Positions 25,970-34,527 of a DNA stretch of 64,000 nt are shown here, one piece after another; positions within the stretch are counted from its first letter, which is position 1; every line of letters starts with the position of its first letter. Source of the stretch: Anaerolineaceae bacterium UBA6133 (GTDB lineage: Bacteria > Chloroflexota > Anaerolineae > Anaerolineales > Anaerolineaceae); NCBI GenBank assembly GCA_002435825.1, contig DIVL01000028.1, positions 1-64,000 of the forward strand, read 5' to 3'. The translations under genes were made by a program, and so were the position numbers. The notes beneath the pieces were generated by a model that saw nothing but the letters and a program-made list of their open reading frames with translations, had not been told where the DNA came from and made no database searches.

Positions 25970-26843
25970 GTGTCGCTGCCTTTCCGGTGGAAATTACAGC
26001 CGAAAGGTAACCCACTACGCTGCTTCTATCTCCCGTTACAGCCGCGGAAGTGCGGTAGTCGGCGATAGTCACCTGGTCTGCCCCTAAAAGCTTAGAGGTT
26101 TGCAGCACGGCTGCCATTGGCGCCAGACCACAGGCTTCCATCTCGCCGCGTTGTTTGTGTTGATAAAAGGCATTCAGATCGAATTCCTGCACTGCCTGGG
26201 CGAGATTCCCATCCAGGCGGTTAGCCACTCGTTCGGAGTAAAAATGCGATAGATCACTCGAGCCCACCAAAAGGGTACTTTCCTCCTGCGGGAAGCTCTG
26301 GATCAGTTTGACCAGGGCGTTTGAAAGCGGGCGCACCATTGCCGCGGACTGGTCCACCATCATCAGCGGAATAAGACTGAAACCTCCCGGCAGAGTTGTC
26401 TGCAGAAACGGCAATTCAATCTCGAGGGAATGTTCCTGATCTCTCCGCACCGAGGCAAGCTCAAAGCCGCTATCTTTTCTTAGATATGTGTCAAATTTCC
26501 CGAGGGCTTCGCGATCGACTGGCACAAGCCCGAGCGGCGTCGCGTAGGCGTCGTGGGCTGTGGTCAACAGGGGCTGGCGGTAAGGCTGGTGGGAAGGGGA
26601 GAGGACAATCACACGCGCAAATTGTCTGCTCTGAAGCGCTTTGAAAGCATGCGCGGCAGTCAGACCGGAATAGATGTAACCAGCATGGGGCACGATCAAA
26701 CCCACCGGCTGTCCCTCAAAAACAGGCAGGACAGCTTCTTCCAGAAAGCCTTCGATCATGCTGCGCAATACCTCCGGTTTAGCGGGGTACCAGCTGCCGG
26801 CGATAGGCGAAGGGCGTGGGTCACTTAGCTCTGCGGGATCCAT
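25962..26843 (-). CDS. amrB: AmmeMemoRadiSam system protein B (MEMO1 family)
   Basis: The 293-residue protein belongs to the MEMO family, which resembles class III extradiol dioxygenases and often neighbours AMMECR1 and radical-SAM genes. Motifs: PSPIAGSWYPAKPEVL at the N-terminus, VGLIVPHAGYIYSG with the conserved His, VIVLSPSHQPY, and SSDLSHFYSE with the second His. No AMMECR1-like or radical-SAM partner is adjacent here. It overlaps the downstream lipoprotein gene by 8 bases. The biochemical role of bacterial members is not settled. Confidence 0.88.
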   Translation of the reverse strand: MDPAELSDPRPSPIAGSWYPAKPEVLRSMIEGFLEEAVLPVFEGQPVGLIVPHAGYIYSGLTAAHAFKALQSRQFARVIVLSPSHQPYRQPLLTTAHDAYATPLGLVPVDREALGKFDTYLRKDSGFELASVRRDQEHSLEIELPFLQTTLPGGFSLIPLMMVDQSAAMVRPLSNALVKLIQSFPQEESTLLVGSSDLSHFYSERVANRLDGNLAQAVQEFDLNAFYQHKQRGEMEACGLAPMAAVLQTSKLLGADQVTIADYRTSAAVTGDRSSVVGYLSAVISTGKAATHD

Positions 26844-26890
26844 GTCTTAATTGTAGCACGCTCGAGGTAAGCAGAGCAGGTTGTGAGGAA

Positions 26891-26918
26891 CAAAAAACCC
26901 CACGTTTCAACATGGGGT
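26891..26918 (-). terminator. Intrinsic terminator of the MarR gene
   Basis: On the minus strand ACCCCA...TGGGGT (26897-26902 with 26913-26918) is followed by a run of T. It lies 61 bases beyond the regulator's stop. Confidence 0.75.
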
Positions 26919-26978
26919 CTCTGTTTGAGTTTGGATTTCTGAGGACTTTCACCTCGTGGTTTGTTGGGAAAAGGCTGC

Positions 26979-27440
26979 TTATTCCTTTGCGGCACGGTAT
27001 TCCAGCAGGGTCCGGTTGAAATACTGGTTGTAGTCACTCCATAACCTCACCAGCTGTTCCAATTCTCCTTCAGAATGTTCCTCCAAAAAGTTTTTGAACG
27101 ATGCTTTGATGCTGTCCACAACTCCCTGGATAACTTTGTGACCCTCTTCGGTCAAGGAGATGGTCCATTCCCGGCGATCCTCCATATTACGCTCACGCTG
27201 CAGCAAGGAGTCACGTTCGAGTGCCTGGCAAACGCGGCTGAGATTGCCCGGGTTCATTCCCATGATCTCCGCCAGATCGCTCAATCTGACTCTCTCCTGG
27301 ATGAAGATTTGCAGCAGGGTGCGACCTTGCAGTCGGGATAGTTTACTTTGCGAGCTAAACTCAGTCATCATGAATTCTGTATTGACTGATGCGTCCCGCA
27401 GCAGGTCCCAGATACGGAGGCTAAGATCTTTTTGTTCCAT
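26979..27440 (-). CDS. MarR-family transcriptional regulator
   Basis: This 153-residue protein has a winged helix-turn-helix. The recognition part is LSDLAEIMGMNPGNLSRVCQALERDSLLQRERNMEDRREWTISLTEEG, with the wing motif DRREWTISLTEEG typical of MarR. Such proteins usually repress nearby genes until a small ligand binds. Here the gene is flanked by a terminator and a short AT-rich promoter region, and no drug pump is adjacent, so its target is not obvious. AGGAG precedes the ATG at 27440. Confidence 0.88.
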   Translation of the reverse strand: MEQKDLSLRIWDLLRDASVNTEFMMTEFSSQSKLSRLQGRTLLQIFIQERVRLSDLAEIMGMNPGNLSRVCQALERDSLLQRERNMEDRREWTISLTEEGHKVIQGVVDSIKASFKNFLEEHSEGELEQLVRLWSDYNQYFNRTLLEYRAAKE

Positions 27441-27482
27441 AATTCTCCTCTTTATTGTCTATTACTCTTATTTTAGATCACA

Positions 27483-27488
27483 ATTATA
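27483..27488 (-). promoter_or_regulatory. Candidate -10 box for the MarR gene
   Basis: TATAAT on the minus strand, 43 bases before the start codon, in a very AT-rich 94-base gap. Several short imperfect palindromes nearby could be autoregulatory operators. The -35 is unclear. Confidence 0.4.
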
Positions 27489-27534
27489 TGCAAAACATAA
27501 TAAAATTGTTGAATTAGTACAATGATTGTGAGAA

Positions 27535-28383
27535 TCAGGGAAGTGAGCTTGCTTTGGCTCGGATCAAAAGGAAGCCAGCCGTACCGGTCATGCCGAGCTC
27601 TTTCCGCAGCTGGTCATTGGTGAGCTCTGAAAACAGCCCCACAGCGGCACGCCGCGGGTCGTAGAGCAGTTCCTCCTGGATCACAAAACCTTCACCTTTG
27701 TTGATGTTGGTCACGCTATACGCCCTGCCGCGTTCGTCCACCCTTGTTACCACCAGCATATGGTCGAAGCCGTCATATTTGGAAATACCCTTGCGAACAA
27801 ACAGGTAGAGCCAGTCTCCCGGTTGGAGCGGATTCTTAGCCCAATCATAGCTGCCGATGCTTTCGTCTATGCGGATATAGTCGTAATCTGAGCGTGGAAA
27901 GAAGTATTGATCCAGTATGTCAAGTCCGTGGCACTCCGGGATATCTTCACGAGGGCAAAGCAGCCACATCTCGTGAGGGTTTGCATCCTCAGGTAAATAG
28001 TTGCCATCCCGCAGTATCGCAACCGTCAGCGGACCACAGGCGTTATCGGCTGATTCATGTGGTCCGGAGGCAAAGTTAATTTCACGCGCAACCAAATCAG
28101 CTTTTTCAGCCGTATCTGCCAGGTAGTGGAGACTTGCTTCATAGAGCCCGGCTTCGCGCTGCTGGTTGAGCGATAGCGTTGGGGTTGGGGGTACAGGCGT
28201 TGCGCTGGGGAGCGGCGTGCATGTGCTGGTAGGGGTGGGCGTTGGGCTTGCTGTCGGCGTTGGGCTTGGGGTTTTGGTTGCTGGCGGCAATGAGGCGGTC
28301 GGGCTTGGCGTATTTGCGTTCACCGCGCAGGCGGATAGCACAAGCAGGCAGAGCAGCAGCAAGAGCAGGTTCCTAGAACTCAT
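27535..28383 (-). CDS. Lipoprotein with a papain-like (C39-like) peptidase domain, putative
   Basis: The 282-residue protein has a lipobox (LVLSAC), a Thr/Pro linker (about 24-70) and a C-terminal domain with DNACGPLTVAILRDGNYL and later FDHMLVVTRVDERGRAYSVTNIN. The Cys in NACGPL, the His in FDHML and the Asn in VTNIN are placed like the catalytic triad of a papain-like amidase. It overlaps the end of the LysM-M23 gene by 4 bases, so the two are co-translated; a joint role in cell-wall turnover is plausible. The peptidase assignment rests on motif pattern only. Confidence 0.6.
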   Translation of the reverse strand: MSSRNLLLLLLCLLVLSACAVNANTPSPTASLPPATKTPSPTPTASPTPTPTSTCTPLPSATPVPPTPTLSLNQQREAGLYEASLHYLADTAEKADLVAREINFASGPHESADNACGPLTVAILRDGNYLPEDANPHEMWLLCPREDIPECHGLDILDQYFFPRSDYDYIRIDESIGSYDWAKNPLQPGDWLYLFVRKGISKYDGFDHMLVVTRVDERGRAYSVTNINKGEGFVIQEELLYDPRRAAVGLFSELTNDQLRKELGMTGTAGFLLIRAKASSLP

Positions 28384-29585
28384 TGCAGAAAATCCCAGGG
28401 GTTCACGCGTCCATATTCATCGCTGCGCAGCTCAAAATGCAGGTGCACGCCGTCAGCTTCGCCAGTGTCCCCCATGCTGCCAAGCACATCTCCGGCATAA
28501 ACTTCCTGTCCGCAGACCACTTCCACCGTTGCCAGGTGTCCGTAAAGCGATTGCCAGCCAAAACCGTGATCCACGACCACCATATTCCCATAGCCCCAAT
28601 CATTCCAGCCGGCATAGACCACAACGCCGTTATCGACCGTCTTTATGGGATCACCCATTTCCCCACCAAGATCAATGCCAAGATGATTTGCCGATGGGGC
28701 ATAATCATAACCGGATAGTGTGTGGCCTTCGACCGGCCAGCGGAAGTTGAGCGTTCCGACCACCCCGTCGTAGCTTTCAGTGCATGCTCCGGGTCCCACG
28801 TTGAGCGCCGTTGCCGGATCTTCGCGGGTGATGCGTGGCGTGCGCCAATCGGTAAATTCCCCCTTGCCACCTGGCACCACCAACATGGTACCCGGGGTGA
28901 TGTTCGGGGAGGCATAATCACCCAATGTGGAAACCGCAAGATGATTCCCGGGGTAATTAACGATCTCATCCGGAGAAACCTTGTAAAATTCAGCCACGCC
29001 ATTCAATCCCTCACCAGCACTCCAACGGTGCAGAGTGCCGTCCACCGGCGAGATCAGCAATTGCTGACCTGGGTAGATGAAGTGTGGGTCATCTCCAAGA
29101 ATGTACCGGTTGCTCCAGAGGATGGTTTCTGGCTGGAGGTTGAAGCGCTGCGCGACTGAGAAAAGATTGTCACCTGCCTGGACGGTGTAGTTGATAATTT
29201 CCGTACGCGCGCGCATTGGCAGCACTGTATCCAGGTTCACATCCCGCCTTATCGCGTCGCTTTCCACTGCCGGTTCTGCGACCTGCGCAAGGGTCATTTC
29301 CGCATCCGATGGTGCTGACTGCGTCGCCGCAACCGCTTTCACTTCCGCGGCTCTTTGACCCTCAATGCTGACGTAGTACCGGCTCATCACCCAAACCACC
29401 AGCGCCATCATTGCCACCGTGGCAGCCAATGTCAGACCGCGCATAACGGCGGGTTCAAGCCCCAAACGCCGTATCCGCTCCCAAAAATCTTGTTTTTCGA
29501 TTGAGTTGGTTTGCGTTGATTTCTCAGTTGCGTTTCCTGCCGGAAGATTGGGATCTGCCAGATGGGAAGGGTTCTTTTGTTCCAT
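28380..29585 (-). CDS. LysM-M23 metallopeptidase, membrane-anchored
   Basis: This is a cell-wall hydrolase of 401 residues. The N-terminal cytoplasmic segment is followed by one membrane helix (LTLAATVAMMALVVWVMSRY), a LysM repeat (INYTVQAGDNLFSVAQRF) plus a second, weaker LysM-like unit (HRWSAGEGLNGVAEFYKV), and a C-terminal M23 domain. The zinc ligands appear as HLGIDLGG and VHLHFELR, with GYGNMVVVDHGFGWQSLYGHL in between. M23 enzymes cut peptidoglycan cross-links or act as scaffolds. The active-site residues are all present. It overlaps the downstream papain-like lipoprotein gene by 4 bases. Confidence 0.9.
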   Translation of the reverse strand: MEQKNPSHLADPNLPAGNATEKSTQTNSIEKQDFWERIRRLGLEPAVMRGLTLAATVAMMALVVWVMSRYYVSIEGQRAAEVKAVAATQSAPSDAEMTLAQVAEPAVESDAIRRDVNLDTVLPMRARTEIINYTVQAGDNLFSVAQRFNLQPETILWSNRYILGDDPHFIYPGQQLLISPVDGTLHRWSAGEGLNGVAEFYKVSPDEIVNYPGNHLAVSTLGDYASPNITPGTMLVVPGGKGEFTDWRTPRITREDPATALNVGPGACTESYDGVVGTLNFRWPVEGHTLSGYDYAPSANHLGIDLGGEMGDPIKTVDNGVVVYAGWNDWGYGNMVVVDHGFGWQSLYGHLATVEVVCGQEVYAGDVLGSMGDTGEADGVHLHFELRSDEYGRVNPWDFLQ

Positions 29586-29635
29586 GTCTCGATGATATCA
29601 CGAGTCTTATAAGCCTGTTTGTCGTGAATAGGGCT

Positions 29636-30880
29636 TCATTTTAAGCCGGGTGTTTGCCCATTCTCCAGGCGCGCTGTCAGCTCCAGGCGCAACGCTTCTG
29701 GATCTGCCCGGTCGATCGTGACGCTGCTTAACCCCTGCCAGTTTGCGTAAGATCGCAAGGTTTTTGCCAGGGCTTTGGTCAGGCCCGCGCTTACGCGAAC
29801 GCCCGGCGCCAAATAGAGACTGATCACCTGAAGGCGTCCCTCTTTGCGCCAGGCTTTTGCATCCAGCCTGCCGATGAGCTGCCCTCGGTGCAATATGGGG
29901 AGGACAAAGTAACCAAATTTGCGTTTGGGGGCGGGAGTGTAACACCCGATCGAATAATCGAAATCAAACAAATCTCTTGCACGACCACGATCGCTCACCA
30001 GTGGGTCGAAAGGGGAAAGGATGGTCGTGTGGGTTGCCCGCAGTTGACCTGCCAGCGCTGCTTCAATGAGGGGCTGGTTTTGGGCATGGATAAAGAATGG
30101 ACCGCCTTTGACTCCTTCGATCTGGACGGGAAAAATTACGCCTTCAGCCAGGAGTTGTTCGATCGCCGCAGCAGTCTCAGTCTTTTTCTGATAGAAATAA
30201 CTCGCAGACCAGGTAAGACTGGCAATACCCAGTGCCTTGATTGCCTTACGAGTCAGCTCCAGAACAGCCGCGGGATAAGCGGGCGTTTGGGTGTCATCCC
30301 AAGCAGGCAAGACGCGTTCACGCAGGTCGTAGACCCGCTGAAAACTTTCACGCCTGGCAATCATGAGATCCCCGCGGTAATAGAGATGTTCAAGCGCGAC
30401 CTTCTCCACCTTCCAGTCCCACCATGTGCCGTGCGATTGCTTGCTTTTAAAATCCGAGGAACGCACTGCGCCGTTCTCATGGATGTGATTCAGGATCTCG
30501 TCCAGTATAGCGGCGTTCTCATTACCCCAACTCTGAATGTTGCTCCAACCGATGAATTTTTCCAGCATGAGAGCACGGAATAGCGGGTAATCCTCGATTG
30601 GCAGCAGGCAGACCGCATGGGAGAAGTATTCAAATAGCTGCCCTTCGGCATGCAGCTCCTCGAGCCAGTTGGTTGCGTAATTGCCAAGGCGCGACCAGAG
30701 GATGTGCTGGTGGGCGCGCGCTACCACACTGATCGTATCAATTTGCAGATTGTGGATCTGGCGAATGGCAGTCAGAAGATCTTCCTTGCCAGCTTTATAG
30801 CGAGGTGAAGCGCTCAAGCCAAGGCTCGCCAGCATCACCTGCTGAGCCTGCTGTTTGGTTAGTACAAACTCCTGTTCCAC
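29636..30880 (-). CDS. YcaQ-type winged-helix protein (crosslink DNA glycosylase family)
   Basis: The 414-residue protein belongs to the YcaQ/HTH_42 family, some members of which unhook DNA interstrand crosslinks. Visible blocks: the N-terminal QVMLASLGLSASPRYKAG, then IRQIHNLQIDTISVVARAHQ, and LLSPFDPLV-like TTILSPFDPLVSDRGRARDL. The QID-like segment LQIDTISV corresponds to the Q-x-D active-site region of YcaQ proteins. GRLDAKAWR and SLYLAPGVRVS fill the C-terminal part. It is a single gene, not linked to other repair genes. Confidence 0.82.
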   Translation of the reverse strand: MEQEFVLTKQQAQQVMLASLGLSASPRYKAGKEDLLTAIRQIHNLQIDTISVVARAHQHILWSRLGNYATNWLEELHAEGQLFEYFSHAVCLLPIEDYPLFRALMLEKFIGWSNIQSWGNENAAILDEILNHIHENGAVRSSDFKSKQSHGTWWDWKVEKVALEHLYYRGDLMIARRESFQRVYDLRERVLPAWDDTQTPAYPAAVLELTRKAIKALGIASLTWSASYFYQKKTETAAAIEQLLAEGVIFPVQIEGVKGGPFFIHAQNQPLIEAALAGQLRATHTTILSPFDPLVSDRGRARDLFDFDYSIGCYTPAPKRKFGYFVLPILHRGQLIGRLDAKAWRKEGRLQVISLYLAPGVRVSAGLTKALAKTLRSYANWQGLSSVTIDRADPEALRLELTARLENGQTPGLK

Positions 30881-30999
30881 GGCTGTGATTTTATCTTAAG
30901 CAGTGCACATTTTGGCCGGATTGTGCATTCCGATCCGGCTTACACGATATTAACCATATGGCGGATCGTGGTCTTCGATCCGGCATAAAATCTTACATA

Positions 31000-31548
31000 T
31001 CAATATCGTTCAATGTGTTGCACAAACGCGTCCACGATGGATTGCGCAAACTTTTGGGTGCTTTCAGAGGTGAATCCACCTTTCCCATCCAAAAGCTCAG
31101 CAATTTTGGAGAAATATGCCTCCGGTTGCTGCAGCACTGGCATGTTCACGAAGGTAAGAATCTGGCGCAGGTGATGGTTTGCACCAAAGGCGCCCAACAA
31201 TCCCGGGGAATTGCTGACGATTGCGGTGGGCTTGCCATTCCAGGCAGACTGACCATAAGGGCGTGAGCCAACATCCAGCGCATTTTTCAAAGCAGCGGGT
31301 ATGGAGCGGTTATGCTCGGGGGTGACGAAAAGCACGGCATCCGACTCGCTGATCTTATTCCGAAAGGTAATATAGGACTCAGGTGTTGCTTCAGAGTCGG
31401 AATCCTGGTTGTAAAGGGGTAAATCACCGATCTCGACTATTTCTGTCGTGTATCCTTCAGGGAAAAGTGGCTGCAAGGCTTGTGCGAGTTGCGTGCTGTA
31501 ACCATTTTTCCGTATGCTTCCACTGATAATTGCGATTTTCTTGCTCAT
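31000..31548 (-). CDS. NAD(P)H-dependent FMN reductase
   Basis: This is a flavodoxin-fold reductase of 182 residues. The FMN phosphate-binding loop is SGSIRKNGYSTQLAQAL at the N-terminus, and VTPEHNRSIPAALKNALDVGSRP is the second flavin-contact block typical of the FMN_red family (ArsH/chromate reductase/azoreductase-like). It likely reduces quinones, azo compounds or metal oxyanions with NAD(P)H, but the substrate cannot be assigned. No partner is adjacent. Confidence 0.88.
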   Translation of the reverse strand: MSKKIAIISGSIRKNGYSTQLAQALQPLFPEGYTTEIVEIGDLPLYNQDSDSEATPESYITFRNKISESDAVLFVTPEHNRSIPAALKNALDVGSRPYGQSAWNGKPTAIVSNSPGLLGAFGANHHLRQILTFVNMPVLQQPEAYFSKIAELLDGKGGFTSESTQKFAQSIVDAFVQHIERY

Positions 31549-31660
31549 AACTGAACTCCCTGTAATGTTTTCAATAAATATCGCTTACTGAGGAGCATTT
31601 GTCAAGATTTAGTCAAACCTTCTCAAAAGGTTAATAAAATTCTAACAGTTGAATCGGATA

Positions 31661-32056
31661 TCAGTTTCTGATGGTCAGGGCGAGCAGAGGCTGGTCTGCA
31701 AATCGTAAGCTGAGCGAGCCGGCTTTTAGAAAATGTTCGCGATGAGGACCGCGCATTAAATAATCCTGGATGAGCCCGATCACATAGGTTTGGATCAATT
31801 CAGGGGTTTTGTTTTTTCCACGTTTTTCAAAAAGCATTTTATGTTTGGCTACAGCTACAGCTTGGCTTAGGTCCATGATTTGGGCGGGATCACTAAAAGC
31901 CAGCAGCGAGAGACTCCAGTGACCTCTATCAGGTTCACGAATCAGGAACTGATAAGCGCCAAGTGCCACCATTGAGTCATACGTGAAGGCTTCATCGAGC
32001 CAATAAGCAAAGATAGCGTAAGTGCGTTTGCGGCGGATGTTTTCGAGAAAACCCAT
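31661..32056 (-). CDS. Hypothetical protein downstream of the CDGSH protein
   Basis: This is a 131-residue, probably cytosolic protein that I do not recognise. It has no signal peptide or membrane helix. It starts with MGFLENIRRKRTYAIFAYW and has aromatic-rich segments (YQFLIREPDRGHWSLSLLAFS). The ATG at 32056 begins 2 bases after the stop of the Fe-S gene, so the two are almost certainly one transcript and may work together. Confidence 0.7.
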   Translation of the reverse strand: MGFLENIRRKRTYAIFAYWLDEAFTYDSMVALGAYQFLIREPDRGHWSLSLLAFSDPAQIMDLSQAVAVAKHKMLFEKRGKNKTPELIQTYVIGLIQDYLMRGPHREHFLKAGSLSLRFADQPLLALTIRN

Positions 32057-32058
32057 GA

Positions 32059-32796
32059 TTAATATTTGTTCAGACGAGCCTGACGGCGCAGGGCAGCCTC
32101 CTGAGTCAGGCGATGGGTGCCATCGCAGAGGGGTTTGTTGCGCGACTCACCACAAGTGCAGAGAGTTACACGGTTGAGGGGCAGGAATGGCACGCCGTCG
32201 AAGCGCTCGATAGGCAAATAGCCCATCACAAATATCGGTGCCCGGATCGGTCCATAGGAGGTGATTTCAATTGTTTCGGCGATCTGCATCGGAAGATCCG
32301 GTTCCATATCATGATCGGGGTCTTGCGGCAGGCGGTAGGTGAGTGAACTTGATGGGCAGTCATGCACCATCTTGATGGCGCGGTCGCGCTTGGCTGGGTC
32401 AATCGAACCGTAGGTGAGCTCTGACACGGATGTGTCGCGCAAAACGCAGAAGCCGGACTGCATGCACAGCGAAGCGTCTTTTTTGACGGTCAGACCTGGT
32501 CCGCGATACGTAAAAACGCGCAAAGAAGCTCGGTCAGTTCGGGCGGTTTCGGTTCCGTCGAAACCCTGTGTGTGGCTGCCATCGCAGAATGGGTAAGTGG
32601 AAGATTTACCGCAGCGGCAAAGGAGATAGGAGTCGCTATCCGGGGTTTGGTCGCCGAGGAATTTCCACTCGAGCGGCTCACCATACTCAGAACAAACCTG
32701 TGTGAGTTTGATGAACGGGACTCTGCCCTCGACCTTGTAAGGTCCGTTTTTCCTGATTGTGATTTTTTGGGTAATTTCGGTTTCGCTTTCGCCCAT
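32059..32796 (-). CDS. Double-CDGSH iron-sulfur protein with a central Fer4_19-like domain
   Basis: This is a 245-residue Fe-S protein with two CDGSH motifs, which bind 2Fe-2S through three Cys and one His: CRCGKSSTYPFCDGSH (about 60-75) and CTCGESRNKPLCDGTH near the C-terminus. Between them VKKDASLCMQSGFC and a distant DCPSSSLTY resemble the divergent 4Fe-4S mono-cluster (Fer4_19) domain. ATG 32796 was chosen because GGAGG lies 5 bases before it; a GTG at 32808 would bury that site. Such proteins are thought to carry electrons or sense redox state. The partner gene 2 bases downstream is unknown. Confidence 0.85.
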   Translation of the reverse strand: MGESETEITQKITIRKNGPYKVEGRVPFIKLTQVCSEYGEPLEWKFLGDQTPDSDSYLLCRCGKSSTYPFCDGSHTQGFDGTETARTDRASLRVFTYRGPGLTVKKDASLCMQSGFCVLRDTSVSELTYGSIDPAKRDRAIKMVHDCPSSSLTYRLPQDPDHDMEPDLPMQIAETIEITSYGPIRAPIFVMGYLPIERFDGVPFLPLNRVTLCTCGESRNKPLCDGTHRLTQEAALRRQARLNKY

Positions 32797-32808
32797 GGCA
32801 GCCTCCAC

Positions 32809-33200
32809 GCAGGCTAATTATACAGGATGGATTGAGAACTGGGGATATGCTTCTCTCAAGCTGACTACCACTATTCTACCAAATAGTGCGTAGGTCAGGT
32901 TCTTCTGTTGAACCTGACGTCACGAATGTTGGTAAATAAAGCCCTCAAAAAATTTAGGCTTCCGACGTCAGGTTGAACCCCGCAAAAATACACGGGGCAG
33001 GCTGCGCAACCTGACTTACGACTAAATGTGTTACCTATGTCTTCTCACGCTCTGTTACCTATCGCTTGGCACCATACAGATCCAACCATACATTTCCGTG
33101 ATTGCGCCAAGTGAAGGATCGCTTTTATCTTAATTTGGGGTAATCTTCCCACAAACTTTTAGCCAGACCTGCTTATAATAGCGCAGAAGCAAAGGTCTGG
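32809..33200. other. Gene-free stretch with GTCAGGTT hairpins
   Basis: GTCAGGTTC (32894-32902) and GAACCTGAC (32910-32918) form a 9-bp perfect hairpin. A second pair, GTCAGGTT (32967-32974) and AACCTGAC (33008-33015), encloses a CCCCG/CGGGG hairpin. No gene is supported. Confidence 0.65.
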
Positions 33201-34403
33201 CTAAGGCGTGGTCAGCAAGTTTGGGTTGACACGCAAAATCAGGTCATCATCGGCGCCTGGATTGCCGCGACCATCGCGGTTGCTGGTGGATATGTAGAGA
33301 TAGCCATCAGGTCCCAGGCGGACTGCCCGTAACCGGCCATATTCCCTGGAAAAGAAGGTGTCGAAATCGGTTACCCTTTCGCCGTCAAGATTGACCACAT
33401 AAAGCGCGGAGCCGCGCAGCCCGGTGAAATAGAGCTTGCTATCCAGGTACTCCACATCCCCCGGAGCCCAGGTGACGCTGCCGCCCGATTGAATGACCGG
33501 GCTAACCATGCCCTCAAGCCTCGCTTCGCCTTGAATTTCAGGCCAGCCATAATTAGCGCCAGGTGTGATGAGGTTGAGCTCGTCGTAGCCGGAACCCAAT
33601 CCGCTCGGACCGTGCTCAGTGGACCACAAACGTCCTTCCGCATCCCATGCCAACCCCTGGGGGTTGCGATGTCCATAAGACCAAACCGCAGACGCAAACG
33701 GATTGCCTTCAGGAACCTCACCCTCACGGGTAACCCGCAGAATTTTACCCTGCAAAGCGGTAAAATCCTGCGCTAAATCAGAATTTTGAGCATCGCCGGT
33801 GGTGATGTAGAGGTAACCGTCCGGACCGAACTCGATGCGGCCTCCGTCATGATTGCTGGCGCCAAGAATACCTTCGAAGATCACTTTCCGGTCTGAAAGC
33901 GCACCATTTTTGAAGACATAGCGTTCCACCCGGTTGACCAACTGCCCATTCTCGAGCGCGGTGAGATAGACATAAATCCGGTTGTTCACAGCGTAATCAG
34001 GGTCAAGCGCCAAACCCAACAGCCCACCCTCACCCCGCTGCTCAACGTTTGGCACCTGGATGCGCGTGGCCGTGCTGCCGATCAATACCAAATTTCCGGA
34101 ACGTTCGGTAACGAGCAATTCACCACTGGGCAGCAAAACTATTTCCCAGGGAGTGTCCAGCCCCGAAGCCACGACCTCCACCAGGGGGCCAGTGAGCGGC
34201 GCGCGTACAACGCTGGGAACTTGGTCATATGTCATCTCTGGGGATTCCGTAATCTCAGGTTGCGTTGGTGCTGCAGGGCTCGATAGGGGAGGAGTTGGGT
34301 CTTCGGAGGTGGGTACAACCGGAGCCGGGCTGGGATCGCCATCACAGGCAGCAAACACGATCAAAGCCAAAAGTCCGAGCGCAAGTAATTTCATGGTTTT
34401 CAT
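33201..34403 (-). CDS. PQQ-type glucose/sorbosone dehydrogenase-like lipoprotein
   Basis: This is an exported six-bladed beta-propeller sugar dehydrogenase of the GSDH/YliI type, about 400 residues. The signal ends in a lipobox (LIVFAAC), followed by a Pro/Ser/Thr linker. Propeller motifs are VASGLDTPWEIVLLPSGELLVTER (split across two blades), GGLLGLALDPDYAVNNRIYV, ASNHDGGRIEFGPDGYLYIT, YGHRNPQGLAWD, and STEHGPSGLGSGYDELNLI. Family members oxidise aldose sugars with PQQ or are of unknown activity. ATG 34403 is preferred over the longer frame start because it begins directly at the signal peptide; no strong ribosome site is seen. Confidence 0.88.
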   Translation of the reverse strand: MKTMKLLALGLLALIVFAACDGDPSPAPVVPTSEDPTPPLSSPAAPTQPEITESPEMTYDQVPSVVRAPLTGPLVEVVASGLDTPWEIVLLPSGELLVTERSGNLVLIGSTATRIQVPNVEQRGEGGLLGLALDPDYAVNNRIYVYLTALENGQLVNRVERYVFKNGALSDRKVIFEGILGASNHDGGRIEFGPDGYLYITTGDAQNSDLAQDFTALQGKILRVTREGEVPEGNPFASAVWSYGHRNPQGLAWDAEGRLWSTEHGPSGLGSGYDELNLITPGANYGWPEIQGEARLEGMVSPVIQSGGSVTWAPGDVEYLDSKLYFTGLRGSALYVVNLDGERVTDFDTFFSREYGRLRAVRLGPDGYLYISTSNRDGRGNPGADDDLILRVNPNLLTTP

Positions 34404-34527
34404 AACAAAATCATAACAGCCCGAACTTATCCCTGGCAACTAGGGGTAAAACGTTGGAGTCAGCCTGACTTTCAATTTTTACCTAAATAGCTTAGAATTT
34501 TTTTACTAACTCAATACGAGGTAATTC

